A stretch of 64,000 nucleotides of DNA from Paratinospora sagittata (taxonomy: Eukaryota; Streptophyta; Magnoliopsida; Ranunculales; Menispermaceae), in the NCBI GenBank assembly GCA_035771175.1, contig CM069596.1, forward strand, positions 14,447,501-14,511,500. Direction: 5' to 3'. Below, piece after piece: positions 46,723 to 58,430 of the stretch (position 1 is its first letter; every line of letters begins with the position of its first letter). The translations under genes were made by a program, and so were the position numbers. The notes under the pieces were generated by a model, which did no database searches, was not told the origin of the DNA, and saw only the letters and a list, made by a program, of their open reading frames with translations.

Positions 46723-49093
46723 ATGAGGGAAATTTTGCACGTTCAAGCAGGTCAATGCGGGAACCAGATAGGGGGAAAGTTCTGGGAGGTGGTGTGCGCC
46801 GAGCACGGCATCGATCCCAAGGGGAACTACGTTGGCAACTCTGAGCTTCAACTTGAGAGAGCCAATGTTTACTACAACGAAGCCAGTGGTGGTAGGTATG
46901 TTCCAAGAGCAGTGCTGCTTGATCTGGAGCCAGGGACCATGGACAGCTTGAGGACAGGACCGTATGGCCAAATCTTCCGTCCTGACAACTTCGTTTTTGG
47001 GCAGAATGGTGCTGGGAATAATTGGGCTAAGGGCCATTACACCGAGGGGGCCGAACTTATCGACTCTGTTCTTGATGTTGTTCGTAAAGAGGCTGAAAAC
47101 TGTGATTGCCTACAAGGTACGCGTAAATCACTGTATTGATATCCTTGCCGTTTAATTTTTGTATGGGGATGCCGGCACATTCCCCACTTAAAACATACAT
47201 TTGAAAAACGTCCTCCAAGTTATACTAACTCTACTGTTGTCGAGCCTTGATCTCAACTAGTACTAGTAGACCCAAGTATAAGGTTTTACTTCAAAAAAAA
47301 AAAACTTTGAGAAATGCCCACCGGCATGTAATATACTAATATAGATGATTGGCACTTAATTAGAGTAATCAAAGAATTTATTTATTTATTTATTTTATTT
47401 TATTTTTAAATCAGAGTAATTAAAGATTTGGATTTATATATGTTAGTAAATTAGTTGTGAATTACGTGGATTCTCTGGCCTTCTGATCATCTCTTTACTC
47501 TGTTAAGTATTGGAGATATATAATGTGAAATTAACACATTGAAATACTGAAATAAAATTAATTATTTTTTACCTAATTGAAATGCATATAGAGATGGTTA
47601 AAATGGTTCCATGGGATTTAAACCCATTTTACAGATTCTGAAATAATATTACACACATTAATTAGAGGCCATTACTTAGATCTGATCATTTGGTTTATGA
47701 TCTAGCTAGATACATTGTTTTATACTCGTTTTTTTTTTTTGTTATGAAAACAAGCAATTAATCTTTGATTGGTCTAAATTGAAAAATATATAGACTTAAT
47801 ATATATAATTAAAGATATAACTTAACAAATTAACCATCTATAAATATTTTTTAAAACAGTTATTAAAAGTTTTATTTCAATTAATCTTTATCTATATAAA
47901 AAAAATAAAAATTAATTAGTTACTTAAACTCAAATCAATGGAGATAATGGCAATGGAGAATGACGTACGTGTGTGTGTGGAGCAGGGTTCCAGGTGTGTC
48001 ATTCGCTAGGTGGAGGAACAGGATCAGGGATGGGGACGCTGCTTATATCGAAGATGAGGGAGGAATATCCAGATCGGATGATGCTTACTTTTTCCGTATT
48101 CCCATCACCAAAGGTGTCTGACACTGTTGTGGAGCCTTACAACGCCACCTTGTCCGTTCACCAGCTGGTTGAGAATGCCGACGAGTGCATGGTTCTTGAC
48201 AACGAAGCTCTCTACGATATCTGCTTTCGAACCCTCAAGCTCACCAACCCAAGCTGTAAGCTTTACCATTGATAATTATTTTCATTCACTTACGTACACA
48301 TATATACCTGATACATGCTCTTACTCCGCGAGCAGAGATTAAAACCTTCCACCATGTGTTATAAATCAATGTCATGTCAACTGTATAACTTAAATTTATT
48401 CAAATAACATAATTTTCAATAAAAAAAAAAATTGATGTGAAAGCTATTCATATTAGATTTATAGCTATTGGTGTAAGGTTTTTATCAGACGTTGAGTATA
48501 TTTTTGTTGACATTATTAGGCTCATCAAAATTAGCAGACTCTATGTATAAAAAAAAAAGAACTTAAAAACACAATTCCAAGTGTTTAATAGTGCCCAAAT
48601 CTTATTCAATCAAAGACATTTTTTTATATAAAAATTTCAAAGACAATTTATTATATGTTACTAGTCCATGACACTTACCTTGCACATAAATAAAATCAGC
48701 TGAAAGTTACCAAAAAACTAATAAAAGGGATTCAGAATGACAAAAAAAAAAAAAAACAATTATTAAAATAAGTCCTATATATACTAACATTATGAAATAA
48801 ATCTTTTAGCGTCTTATTACCAAATTACTAATAAATATATATTTTTATATAAATTTATTTAACAAGCTCATCTCGAGTTGAAGGAGATTTAATTTTATAA
48901 ATAGTATAGATGAATCAGTATTAATTATATGAATAATATTACAACTGAGTACCTGGCTTCCTTGTTGAGCTAGGTAATTGATTTGAACACAAATGATTTC
49001 AGGTCTTTGAGGATATAATAAGTTTGCACTTTTATTTTATTTTATTTTTTTGGTTTTGGTTCCTTATCCTTGATATAATTTATATTTTTCCAC

Positions 49094-49155
<62 letters not shown>

Positions 49156-50477
49156 TTGATAATTAAACATCTTAATAAACTAGTTATGTGATATAGTTCT
49201 TTTACCTTTATTTTGTGTTTTTTATTTCACAGTTAATTTGTTTCAGTTTAACAACACATCAAATTAACCTGAAAAAAAAAAGATTAATAGATTTGTAAAT
49301 ATAAATGATGGGTGGTTGTGGTAAATGTAGGCCCTGTTTGGTATAGGATTTAAATATAATTTTCTGTTTTTAAATTCAAGATTCTCAAAAACTTGTTTGT
49401 TTGGGGTGTTTCAGCTGTATTTAAAAATTGTATTTTAATTTAACTTCAAAATCTGTGAAGAAAAAAAGAATACAATAAAAAGTTATTTTCCTTATTTTTT
49501 AAAAATAAACTATAAAAACAACTTGTGAAAAACCTGTTTTTAAAAAACCAATTTTGAATTGAATACCAAACAGGCCCATAATTTTTACTTGAATATTGAT
49601 AAATAATGGGTAGTTTTGGACCTTTGGTATTTTTAGTAAAAGTGGCACACCAAGTTAAGAAGTATTGACTTTATAAAAAATAAATGAGTATTGCTCTTGA
49701 AAAAGCGAAATATTTGATACAAGCAAAGAAAAAACTGATCCACAAATTAGCTTTTGAATTAAACATCTACTAATTAACGTTGATTATTTATATCTTTCAG
49801 TTGGCGACCTTAACCACCTAATATCAACTACCATGAGCGGCGTCACCTGCTGCCTCCGCTTCCCGGGCCAACTCAACTCCGATCTCCGCAAGTTAGCCGT
49901 AAACCTCATCCCTTTCCCACGCCTCCATTTCTTCATGGTTGGGTTCGCCCCTCTCACCTCCCGTGGCTCGCAACAATACCGAGCCTTAACAATCCCTGAG
50001 CTCACCCAACAAATGTGGGACGCCAAGAACATGATGTGTGCTGCAGACCCACGCCACGGCCGCTACCTCACCGCATCCGCCATGTTCCGCGGCAAGATGA
50101 GTACCAAGGAAGTGGACGAGCAGATAATCAATGTGCAGAACAAGAACTCTTCTTACTTCGTCGAGTGGATCCCTAACAACGTGAAATCAAGCGTTTGCGA
50201 TATCCCGCCAACCGGCTTGTCCATGTCGTCAACTTTTGTGGGGAATTCAACGTCGATTCAAGAGATGTTTCGACGAGTTTCGGAGCAGTTTACGGTCATG
50301 TTTCGTAGGAAAGCTTTCTTGCATTGGTACACAGGAGAAGGGATGGATGAGATGGAGTTTACAGAGGCTGAGAGCAATATGAATGATTTGGTGTCTGAGT
50401 ACCAGCAGTATCAAGATGCCGTGGTTGAAGGGGATGAAGAGGAGGACTATGAAGGAGAAGGCAATCTCGAAATTTAG
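46723..50477 (+). CDS. TUBB: Beta-tubulin, three exons
   Basis: Exons 46723-47116, 47986-48255 and 49801-50477 join into 446 codons plus stop, the usual length. The product pairs with alpha-tubulin and polymerises into microtubules, binding and hydrolysing GTP. Visible: the MREI start used in tubulin mRNA autoregulation, QCGNQIG, the GTP-binding [10 protein letters not shown] at the start of exon 2, [16 protein letters not shown], and the [20 protein letters not shown] helix near the C-terminus. Intron positions (after residue 131 phase 1, and residue 221 phase 1) are those of plant beta-tubulin genes; all four splice sites are GT/AG. Odd points: residue 9 is Ala (usually Gly), residue 362 is Ser where Lys is usual (PPTGLSMSS), and the acidic tail ends in GEGNLEI. 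No stop or frameshift, so it is likely functional. Which isotype it is cannot be told. The symbol is the generic family name. Confidence 0.97.
47117..47985 (+). other. Tubulin intron 1
   Basis: GTACGC...GAGCAG, 869 bp, AT-rich, with T-rich and A-rich runs. Nothing else recognised. Confidence 0.95.
48256..49800 (+). other. Tubulin intron 2
   Basis: GTAAGC...TTTCAG, 1545 bp. It contains a long (AT)n run at about 49099-49152 and a MITE at 49330-49577. Confidence 0.95.
49330..49577. mobile_element. MITE with GGCCCTGTTTGGTAT ends in tubulin intron 2
   Basis: Left end GGCCCTGTTTGGTAT and right end ATACCAAACAGGCCC form a roughly 15-bp terminal inverted repeat around about 250 bp of A/T-rich sequence. 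TA flanks each side, but a longer duplication is not clear, so PIF/Harbinger and mariner origins both remain possible. Confidence 0.7.
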
Positions 50478-51323
50478 TTCATATACATGCCTTTGGAAAC
50501 AGGTAAAATAAGGCCAGCTCTTTCTATATGTTTTCTTGAGATCCCTATCGTCTTTTTTTTTATTTTTTTCAACCTTTCTTGCCATTCGATTACTTTATTC
50601 AATGTATCTAAAGGTTCCTCAATTGGTTTTAATGTCGTTATTGTTTAATTTTATGTTGTTTAAGCCAATGAACTTCATGACATATATTAATGTGGTGCTT
50701 GGGCGGTGTATTGTTTTTTTTTCTGTAATGTAAATAATTAGTTGATATCTCTCATTAATTTATTAACTATTTTTTAATATTTTTCTTAAAGAGGAGTGCT
50801 AATACGAAAAATACTCAAAATTATACCAAGTTGATATAGCTATATACTATATAACCGCATCAACATAGAAAAAAAGAAACAAAAAACACCTTGTAACTAT
50901 TTTTTAACATTTGGAGTTATGGTTAATATTAACCCCTTCCCTCTTATATTTAAAATATAAAAAAATGTTCAAAAAAAAGTGATAAAGACCATGCGCCATG
51001 CTGCATTTGCGTGGCACATGGTATGTGACTTTGCGGACCCATAACGCACTTTGATAAACCCTACAAGGAGGCTTCCACAGCTTGGAAATACAATTAACGT
51101 GAGTAATTGAGTCATTTTGGATGAGCAACTAGATAAATCTCTAACCGAGGCCAGCAATTCAATTTCTAAAAAAAAGGAGAGCTATAACACATACTTGCAA
51201 AGGCAAGAAGAAGGGTCTTTTGACCTGATTGCACGAAAATTTTTAAAATTTTTACAAATGTCATTAAAATCAAAATAATGACTTATTTGTCATAAATTGA
51301 ACAGTCAGCAAATGACGTAACCA
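50478..51323. other. Tubulin 3' region and intergenic DNA
   Basis: T-rich sequence after the stop, with an AATGTAAATAATT run near 50727 that might serve as a polyadenylation region. Then AT-rich intergenic DNA without open frames of interest. Confidence 0.5.
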
Positions 51324-51518
51324 CACTTGAATTTTAAATCTGTTGACTGTGTGCAACCAAAGATTTTTTTTTAAAAAAAATTTAATTAAAGACTTTTTTA
51401 AAAAATACAAAAATTATTTTGTGCATGATCTTTCATCACATCTTTTTAAAAGAAGCCTTTAATTAAATTATTTAAAAAAAAATCTTTGATGGTGCCCACT
51501 AAATCTAAAATCCAAGTG
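51324..51518. mobile_element. 195-bp MITE with about 65-bp inverted arms
   Basis: Left arm CACTTGAATTTTAAATC ... CAAAGATTTTTTTT and right arm ending ATCTAAAATCCAAGTG are reverse complements with several mismatches. It abuts the CACTA-type end at 51520. Confidence 0.6.
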
Positions 51519-51519
51519 T

Positions 51520-51620
51520 CACTACAAGAAAATCACTATACAATGACGTTTGAAAAAACGACCATACAATGACGTTTGAAAAAACGACCAAAAACGTCCT
51601 TGAAGCCCTTTTAGGACATT
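51520..51620 (+). mobile_element. CACTA-type (En/Spm) terminus
   Basis: CACTACAAGAAAATCACTAT is the classic CACTA end. It is followed by two copies of ATACAATGACGTTTGAAAAA-type subterminal repeats at about 51538-51595. I found no matching right end in the window. Confidence 0.6.
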
Positions 51621-51945
51621 TTTTCAATTTGGAAGTCAAATTCAAGCATTAACTAGTAACTAGTCAATCTATGAACATTTGTAAAAATATTTAAATTTTT
51701 TGTGGCAATCAAAAGCCCTAAGAAGAAGAGCTCTATCCTAGGTCATATTGAGGTGGAGTAACAGGAGCTCCATCTTAGGTCAAACCCCTCTATATACAAC
51801 AAGGGTGGACCCGGTCCGGATTAGACCGAGTTTCACCCAAAATCCAACCCACGCAACTCTATCAAAATTAAGAGCTTTTATAGTTAAAAACAATTCAGAG
51901 ATGGAGCCTACTCACAACCACTTTGGCTAGTAGTGTTGGACAACC
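51621..51945. other. Non-coding stretch, possibly CACTA interior
   Basis: Contains two near copies of GAGCTCYATCYTAGGTCA about 40 bp apart (51728 and 51767). No gene or element end recognised. Confidence 0.5.
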
Positions 51946-52803
51946 CACATTTATCTCTGCTAACAAATTCAAATGTATTAAGAGATTTTTGAAGAAAGTT
52001 CATATGGACAAGGTACACCAATTAGATCCCCTAATATTGTGAGATCACTGAAAAGTGAATAAAGATAATATTTGCCTTCATTAAAATAATGAAGAGCTAG
52101 TTGGTCCTGAAATATCATGCCTTGGTGCAATAAATGCACTTACATATAAAGCCAAATATTGTTTTCTCTGATTGACATGCTTGCAAGATATAACTCTACA
52201 CCAAATTAAAGTGGTGCTAAGCATGCATTATGTTATCTTAAAGAAAGCAAGCGACACAAATTTATTTTATTCAAGAAAGAGAGACAAAAAACTGGTTGAA
52301 TATGCAAATACTGAATATTTGTCAGACCCCCACTATGCTCGATCACAAGCTTATGGTGATATTACTATATTATGAAGATCTGTGAAGCAGACAGTAGTGC
52401 TATATCTCCAAATCATCCAGAAAATTATTGCGACTCGTGAAGCAAGTCGAGAATGTGTATAGATCATATGGATCATCTTTAATCAGAGACTCTTTTACAA
52501 TATTATAAGAAGATAATGCAAGCAGTGCACAGTTATGAAAAGTTTTTATTAAAGCTGACAGAGCCAGATATATTTCACAAAAGGTATTCTTCATACATGA
52601 GCTACAGAAACATGGCGAAATTAAAGTCTAAGCAAATGAGATCGAGCAACTTATTTATCAAAGTTTTGTCAATTACAAAGAAAATTATATACAATCTTGA
52701 GATGTGTTGACTCAAATATTTTACAGGTAAAGAAACATAAGAGAATCCCCCCCATGTCATTTTGAGGAGAAGAATTAAAAAAGAGTTATTGTTTAGTGCA
52801 TTC
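51946..52803 (+). pseudogene. Copia RT/RNase H C-terminal remnant, plus strand
   Basis: Conceptual frames show a decayed Copia pol tail: NNEELVGPEI and GAINALTY (RT/RNase H connection), DTNLFYSRKR, EYANTEYLSDPHYARSQ (RNase H, usually YADAGYLSDPHKARSQ), ATREASRECV, and KLKSKQMRSSN with FIKVLSI near the end. Many stops and frameshifts. It is interrupted at 52803 by the minus-strand Copia element and resumes at 58431 toward its polypurine tract and 3' LTR. The insertion duplicated CATTC. Confidence 0.75.
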
Positions 52804-53182
52804 TGTTGTGCGGAATCGTGGTAAAACATGAAAGAAAAAATAAGACAACAAATTTAACATGGTTCGGCAAATTACCTACATCCACGGGAGGCAGCACTCT
52901 TGTATTACTTCACCCTTAGGTAGATCTTACAGATTGGATCTCTTGAATAGATCTCACAGAATAGATCTCTCTGAACTCAGGAATCTAACTCACTGAACAT
53001 GATTTTCAAGATCAAAGTGAGACTCCATTTATAGGAGTAATCAGGGGTATTTTCGTAATTAAAATAATAATTTAATATACTGTTAGTCAAGCAATTCGGC
53101 TGGCCAGCCGAATAGTTGGCAGAGTTGTTGGCCGCCCTCGTGGGCGGCCAACAACCATTGTCCACTTGCGGTGAACCCTACA
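52804..53182 (-). repeat. 3' LTR of the minus-strand Copia element
   Basis: 379 bp, from TGTTGTGCGG to AACCCTACA on the plus strand. It contains the GGTTCGG ... TACATCCAC word pair (52849-52893) also seen in the E-family LTRs, and a hairpin TTGTTGGCCGCCC / GGGCGGCCAACAA near 53124-53155. Confidence 0.95.
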
Positions 53183-53200
53183 AATCTCCACCTCCACCTC
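53183..53200 (-). other. Polypurine tract of the minus-strand Copia element
   Basis: Minus strand reads AGGTGGAGGTGGAGATT directly before the 3' LTR. Confidence 0.85.
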
Positions 53201-53287
53201 ATGTGGAACAGGGGTCCTCTACACCTGCAATCTCTCTACAGATAGCAAGCTTCATTCAAAAAACTGTTGTTGCCTCCATTAGTGCCC

Positions 53288-56200
53288 TTAGGCACTCCGA
53301 GCTCGTAAGATGTTGATCAAGTCCAAACAATGTTGGAACTTGATCCCTGTAACCACCTTTGTAAGCATATTTGCGGGGTTATCTGCAGTCTTGATCTTTT
53401 GCAAAAGAATACTCCCTTCTTCTACTATTTCTCCAACAAAATGAAAACGAACATCAATATGCTTCGTTCGACTGCGATGAACTTGGTTCTTTGCCAAACA
53501 AATGGCACTCTGGCTGTCGCAGAAAACTTCAACATTCTTCTACACAATTCCCAAGTCTTTAGTCAATCCATGAAGCTAGATGGCTTCCTTGAAAGCTTCC
53601 GTTATTGCCACGTACTCTGCCTCTGTAGTAGACAAAGCAACTATTGACTGTAGTGTTGATCTCCAACTCACTGGTCCTCCTGCCATAGTGAAAACATAAC
53701 CAGTAGTAGATCTGCGCTTGTCAAGATCTCCAGCATAGTCCGAATCCACATATCCGACTAGATGCTTACAACTTTTCTTATCTCTCTCGAACTTTAAACC
53801 AATATCCACAGTACCATGAATATACCGTAGAATCCACTTCACTGCTTGCCAGTGGCTTTTACCGGGGTTGTGCATGTAACGACTTACCATACTTACAACA
53901 TGTGAAATGTCAGGTCTGGTACACACCATAGCATACATCAAGGCACCAACTGCATTTGCATATGGAATATTCTCCATTTGCTTCTTCTGATCCTCGGAAT
54001 TTGGTGACATTGATGAACTTAGCTTGAAATGTGGTGCCAATGGTGTGCTCACAGGTTTTGTGTCATTGCCAATGCCAAAAGTTTGAAGAACTTTCTTCAA
54101 GTACTGAGTCTGAGTCAAACAGATTGTGCTTTTGGCCCTGTCTCAAGTTATCTCCATCCCGAGAATTTTTCTTGCCTTTCCAAGATCCTTCATTTCAAAC
54201 TCTGAGCTCAATTGAGCCTTTAGTTTGTTGATCTCCTCCTTGCTTTTAGATGCGATTAACATATCATCTACATATAAAAGCAAGTAGATAAATGTACCAT
54301 CTTCAAGTTTGCGATAGTAGACACAGTGATCAAACTGACTTCGGGTATATTTTTGCCCTTGAATGAAGCTGTCAAATCGCTTGTACCACTGTCTCGGTGA
54401 CTGCTTCAGGCCATACAATGACTTGCTCAACTTGCAAGCCCAATTCTCTCTTCCTGGTACTTTGAATCCTTCTGGTTGAGACATATATATCTCCTCTTAC
54501 AAATTACCATGCAGAAAAACAGTTTTGACATCGAGTTGGGCTAACTCGAGATCAAACTGTGCAACCAAAGCCAATAATATTCGAATTGACAAATGCTTAA
54601 CAACAGGTGAGAATACCTCATTGTAGTCAATTCCTTCCCTCTGAGTGTAGCCTTTTGCTACCAGTCTGGCTTTGTATTGGATACTATCTGTGCTGGGTGA
54701 GCCTTCCTTCTTAGCGAAAACCCATTTACAGCCAATTGGTTTCTTTCCTTTCGGAAGTGGAACCAACTACCAAGTCTGATTCTGATGGAGTGATTTCATC
54801 TCCTCATGCATTGCAATTTTCCACTTATCACTTTCCATACCTTGACTAACATCTTTGTAATTGTATGGAATATCATCTTCGGTGATTGGTAATGCATATG
54901 CAACCAAGTCAGTATACCGAGCAGGTTTGCGGATTTCTCTTCTTGGACGACTAGTGGTAATTGATTCTGGTTGTTGACTGATGTCTGGTCCTGGAGCCTC
55001 CACCTCAACTGAGATTTCCTCATTGTCTTCTTCAGGATGGTTGGATATCTCTGCTGACTTGCCAGGAGTTACTGGAATATCTAACTCCACCTGCTGAGGC
55101 AAATTTGGATCTCGATTTTCTTTATCAGAAACTGTATGCTTTAACATCACAGATTCGTCAAAAGTTACATCTCGACTTTGTACAATATTCTTTGACTCAG
55201 GGTTCCATAGTCGAAAAGTCTTAACTCCTTCACTAAAGCCCATGAAAATCGCTTTCTTGGACCTAGGATCCAGTTTGGATTCCTTCACATGGAAATATGC
55301 AGTGCATCCAAAAATGAGCAGAGAATCATAATCTGAAACGGGGTGTCCAGACCATACCTCCTTGGGAGTTTTGCCATCGAGTACTGTTGCCGGAAGTCTA
55401 TTGATGATATGAGAGGCATATGACAAAGCTTCAGCCCAAAATGCCTTGCTCAGTTCAGAATGAGATAACATGCAGCGAACTTTATCTACCAAAGTACGAT
55501 TCATGCGTTCAGCAACACCGCTTTGTTGTGGCGTGCTTGGGACTGTGAAATGTCTGACAATCCCTTCATTCTCACAAATTTTCTGAAATGGGTCTGACTT
55601 GTATTCTCCTCCATTATCAGATCTGAGCCTCTTAATCTTCCTTCCCGTTTGGGTTTCTACCATTGTCTTCCATATAAGAAAGATATCTAGCACTTCATCT
55701 TTATGCTTCATGGTATAAACCCAAACATAGCGAGAGAAATCATCAATGAAAGTAACAAACCAACGTTTACCACCCAATGAAGCATTTTGAGAGGGTCCCC
55801 AAACGTCGGTATGAACATAATCCAATGTTCCTCTTGTGCGGTGGATTGCAGTTCCAAACTTGACTCTCGTCTGTTTACCTAAGATACAGTGCTCGCAGAA
55901 GTCAAGTTTTTCAGTTTTTGCACCTTTAAGAGAACCTTGTTTTATCAAGGTTTGAAGAGCCTTCTCTCCAACATGTCCGAGCCGCATGTGTCAAAGTCGG
56001 AAAGTGTCTGATGAAACATCATTAGAACTGGTGCAAGCTGATACACTTTCGATTACTGTGTGTCCGTCAAGGAAATAGAGATTTCCTTTCTGAGTACCCT
56101 TCATGGCCAAGAATGCTCCACGTACAACCTTCAGAACTCCACCTTCAATGGTTACCTTGTAACCGCTGGAATCAAGGACTCCTAGGGAGATCAGATTTTT

Positions 56201-57334
56201 CTTCAGATCTGGGACATATCAGACATCCGTGAGCCCTCTTGTTGTACCGTCATGCATCTTTAGGCGTATAGTTCCAATACCCTTTGTTTGGCAGGTATTG
56301 TTGTTACCCATGAGCACGACTCCGCCATCGAACTCATTCAATTTTGAGAACCAACTTCGATTCGGACACATATGATAGGAACATCCAGAATCTAATATCC
56401 ATCTATCAGACTGATTGTCTATAGATGAAACGGAGAATGCAGAATCTTCTCCAGCCTTCTGTGCCACATTTGCAGTTGTCTTGTCCTTATTTGGACAATC
56501 TTTCTTCTAGTGCCCCTTTTGGTGACAATAGGCACATTCATCCTTTGCAAGACGTTGACGTGATGAAGGTCCTTTTGACTTTGAGCGAGATCGGCCTCGT
56601 CCACTGGATCTATCAGATCTGTTGTTAGCCCTGCCTCTGGATACCGTCAAGGCTTCTGGTGATGCGTCCTTGTTATCGCGCTGGTCCTTCCTTCGATACT
56701 CGTTGTTCACCAAAGCATTTGAAACATCACTGAATTTAACATCATCTTTACCATATAGCAAAGTTGTTGTTAAATGTTCATAACTTTCAGGCAAAGAGTT
56801 TAACAACAATAGTGCCTTATCCTCATCAAGAGGGTCAACATCAAGATTTAGTAGATCAGCGAGAATCTTGTTGAAATTATCAAGATGCGCAATCATGGGA
56901 GTACCTTTCTTGTACTCAAAACGAAAGAGCTTCATTTTCAGGTAGAGTCGGTTCTCTATGCTTTTTGTCATGCACTTGTCCTCCAGTTTCTTCCAGAGGC
57001 TTGTTGTCATAGTCTCTTTCATGACAAAGTACTTCTGATCCTTCGCCAAACAGAGTCAGATTGTTCCACAAGCTTGACGATTTACAAAATTCCAATCATC
57101 ATCAGACATATCCTTGGGCTTGGTTTCCAAGGCGATATGTGATCCTTCCCGGAATAAGAGATCTTGAACTTCGCATTGCCACATGCCAAAGTTGTTGGTG
57201 CTGTTGAATTTCTCCACCTCGATGCGTTGGACATCGAACTTCTTTGCCAAGGCTTGCTTGTGCTTGGGATTTCCTCCGCCATTAAGACCGAAGATATGTA
57301 TGACGCCGAAAAGTGCTTGAAAAATGATAAACAA
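53288..57334 (-). pseudogene. Copia gag-pol polyprotein, one frame with nine stops
   Basis: From 57334 down to TGA 53288 every coding block lies in one frame, with no frameshift. Order: gag (FNSTNNFGMWQ, LLNSLPESYEHL), a CCHC knuckle (CAYCHQKGH then stop then KKDC), protease ([11 protein letters not shown]), pre-integrase (HMRLGHVGEKAL), integrase (DYVHTDVWGP, RSDNGGEY, GVAERMNRT), RT (KPIGCKWVF, KSLYGLKQSPRQWY, YVDDMLIASK), RNase H (GYVDSDYAGDLDKRRSTTGY, STTEAEYVA) and a tail ending RSRTKHIDVRFHF. Stops at 57056, 56507, 56219, 55988, 54767, 54497, 54143, 53576 and 53540. Seven fit single transitions in CGA, CAG or TGG codons. The Met at 57334 is the first available, not certain. Domain order (integrase before RT) proves Copia; motif style suggests the Tork/Tnt1 lineage. 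Confidence 0.93.
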
Positions 57335-57449
57335 CTCTAACTAAGCTATATAAATAACTTAGGAGCTGAATTTGCAGAAACTGATTGCACGGTTGCGTCC
57401 AGAACGGTCGAAAATGGTGGAAACGAGTCTGACTTTGCTGAAATCAGAC

Positions 57450-57785
57450 GAACAGTGCGGGCTGGACCGCGGATGAACAGTGCAGACTGTGTGGGTTGGA
57501 TCGCGGATGAACAGTGCGACTGTGTGGGCTGGACCGCTGATGAACAGTGCAGAATGTGTGGGCTGGACCACGGATAAATAGTGTGACTGTGTGGGCTGGA
57601 CCGCGGAGGAACAGGCTGACTGTGTGGGCTGGACCGCAGATGAACAGTGTGGATTGTGTGGGCTAGACCGTGGATGAACAGTGCTTACTGTGTGGGCTGG
57701 ACCGGAGATGGGCTGGAATGAACAGTGTCAGGCAGATGGGTCGGATTCCGATCGGATGAACAGTACCGTGGATGAACAGTGCCGG
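57450..57785 (+). repeat. 33-34 bp tandem repeat in the Copia leader
   Basis: At least eight units of 25-34 bp, each starting GAACAGTGC or close, with TGTGTGGGCTGGACCGC inside, then degenerate part units. It lies between the primer site and gag, so it is within the 5' untranslated leader of the minus-strand Copia element. Confidence 0.9.
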
Positions 57786-58015
57786 CAAACGCTGTACAGG
57801 ATCAAACTTTGATCGGCTCCTGGGAACTCGTTTCTTGTCCGTTTTTCTCACCGTTGATTGCGTTGGACTCCTGAAAACAAGAGCTACCTTCACGGGTGAT
57901 CGGAAAATAGTTTCGATCACTGTTGAAAAATCTCAAAAATTTTGACGCTGTCTCGAAAAATTTGACAGAGGGTCCATTTTTCTTCCAAAGCTTCACCTAG
58001 TCTCTGATACCAATT

Positions 58016-58425
58016 TGTTGTGCGGAATCGTGGTAAAACATGAAAGAAAAAATAAAACAACAAATTTAACGTGGTTCGGCAAATTACCTACATCCACGGG
58101 AGGCAGCACTCTTGTATTACTTCACCCTTAGGTAGATCTTACAGATTAGATCTCTTGAATAGATCTCACAGAATAGATCTCTCTGAACTCAGGAATCTAA
58201 CTCACTGAACATGATTTTCAAGATCAAAGTGAGACTCTATTTATAGGAGTAATTATGAGTATTTTCGTAATTTATAGGAGTAATTAGAGGTATTTTCGTA
58301 ATTAAAACAATAATTTAATATACTGTTAGTCAAGCAATTCGACTGGCCAGCTGAATAGTTGGCAGAGTTGTTGGCCGCCCTCGTGGGCGGCCAACAACCA
58401 TTGTCCACTTGCGGTGGACCCTACA
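58016..58425 (-). repeat. 5' LTR of the minus-strand Copia element
   Basis: 410 bp, as the 3' LTR but with a 31-bp tandem duplication at about 58229-58290 (TTTATAGGAGTAATTA units). Confidence 0.95.
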
Positions 58426-58430
58426 CATTC

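Larger units (their letters stand above)
52804..58425 (-). mobile_element. Complete Copia element (Tork/Tnt1-like), minus strand
   Basis: 3' LTR 52804-53182 and 5' LTR 58016-58425 (on the minus strand TGTAGGGT ... CCGCACAACA), perfect target duplication CATTC (52799-52803, 58426-58430). Primer site TTGGTATCAGAG next to 58015 and a GGTGGAGGTGGAGATT polypurine tract next to 53182. The LTRs differ at about ten positions, all transitions by hand comparison, plus a 31-bp duplication in the 5' LTR. It is inserted in an older plus-strand Copia element. Confidence 0.95.

Noticed and set aside
49099..49152. Long AT dinucleotide run as a special feature
   Set aside because: Ordinary microsatellite in an intron.
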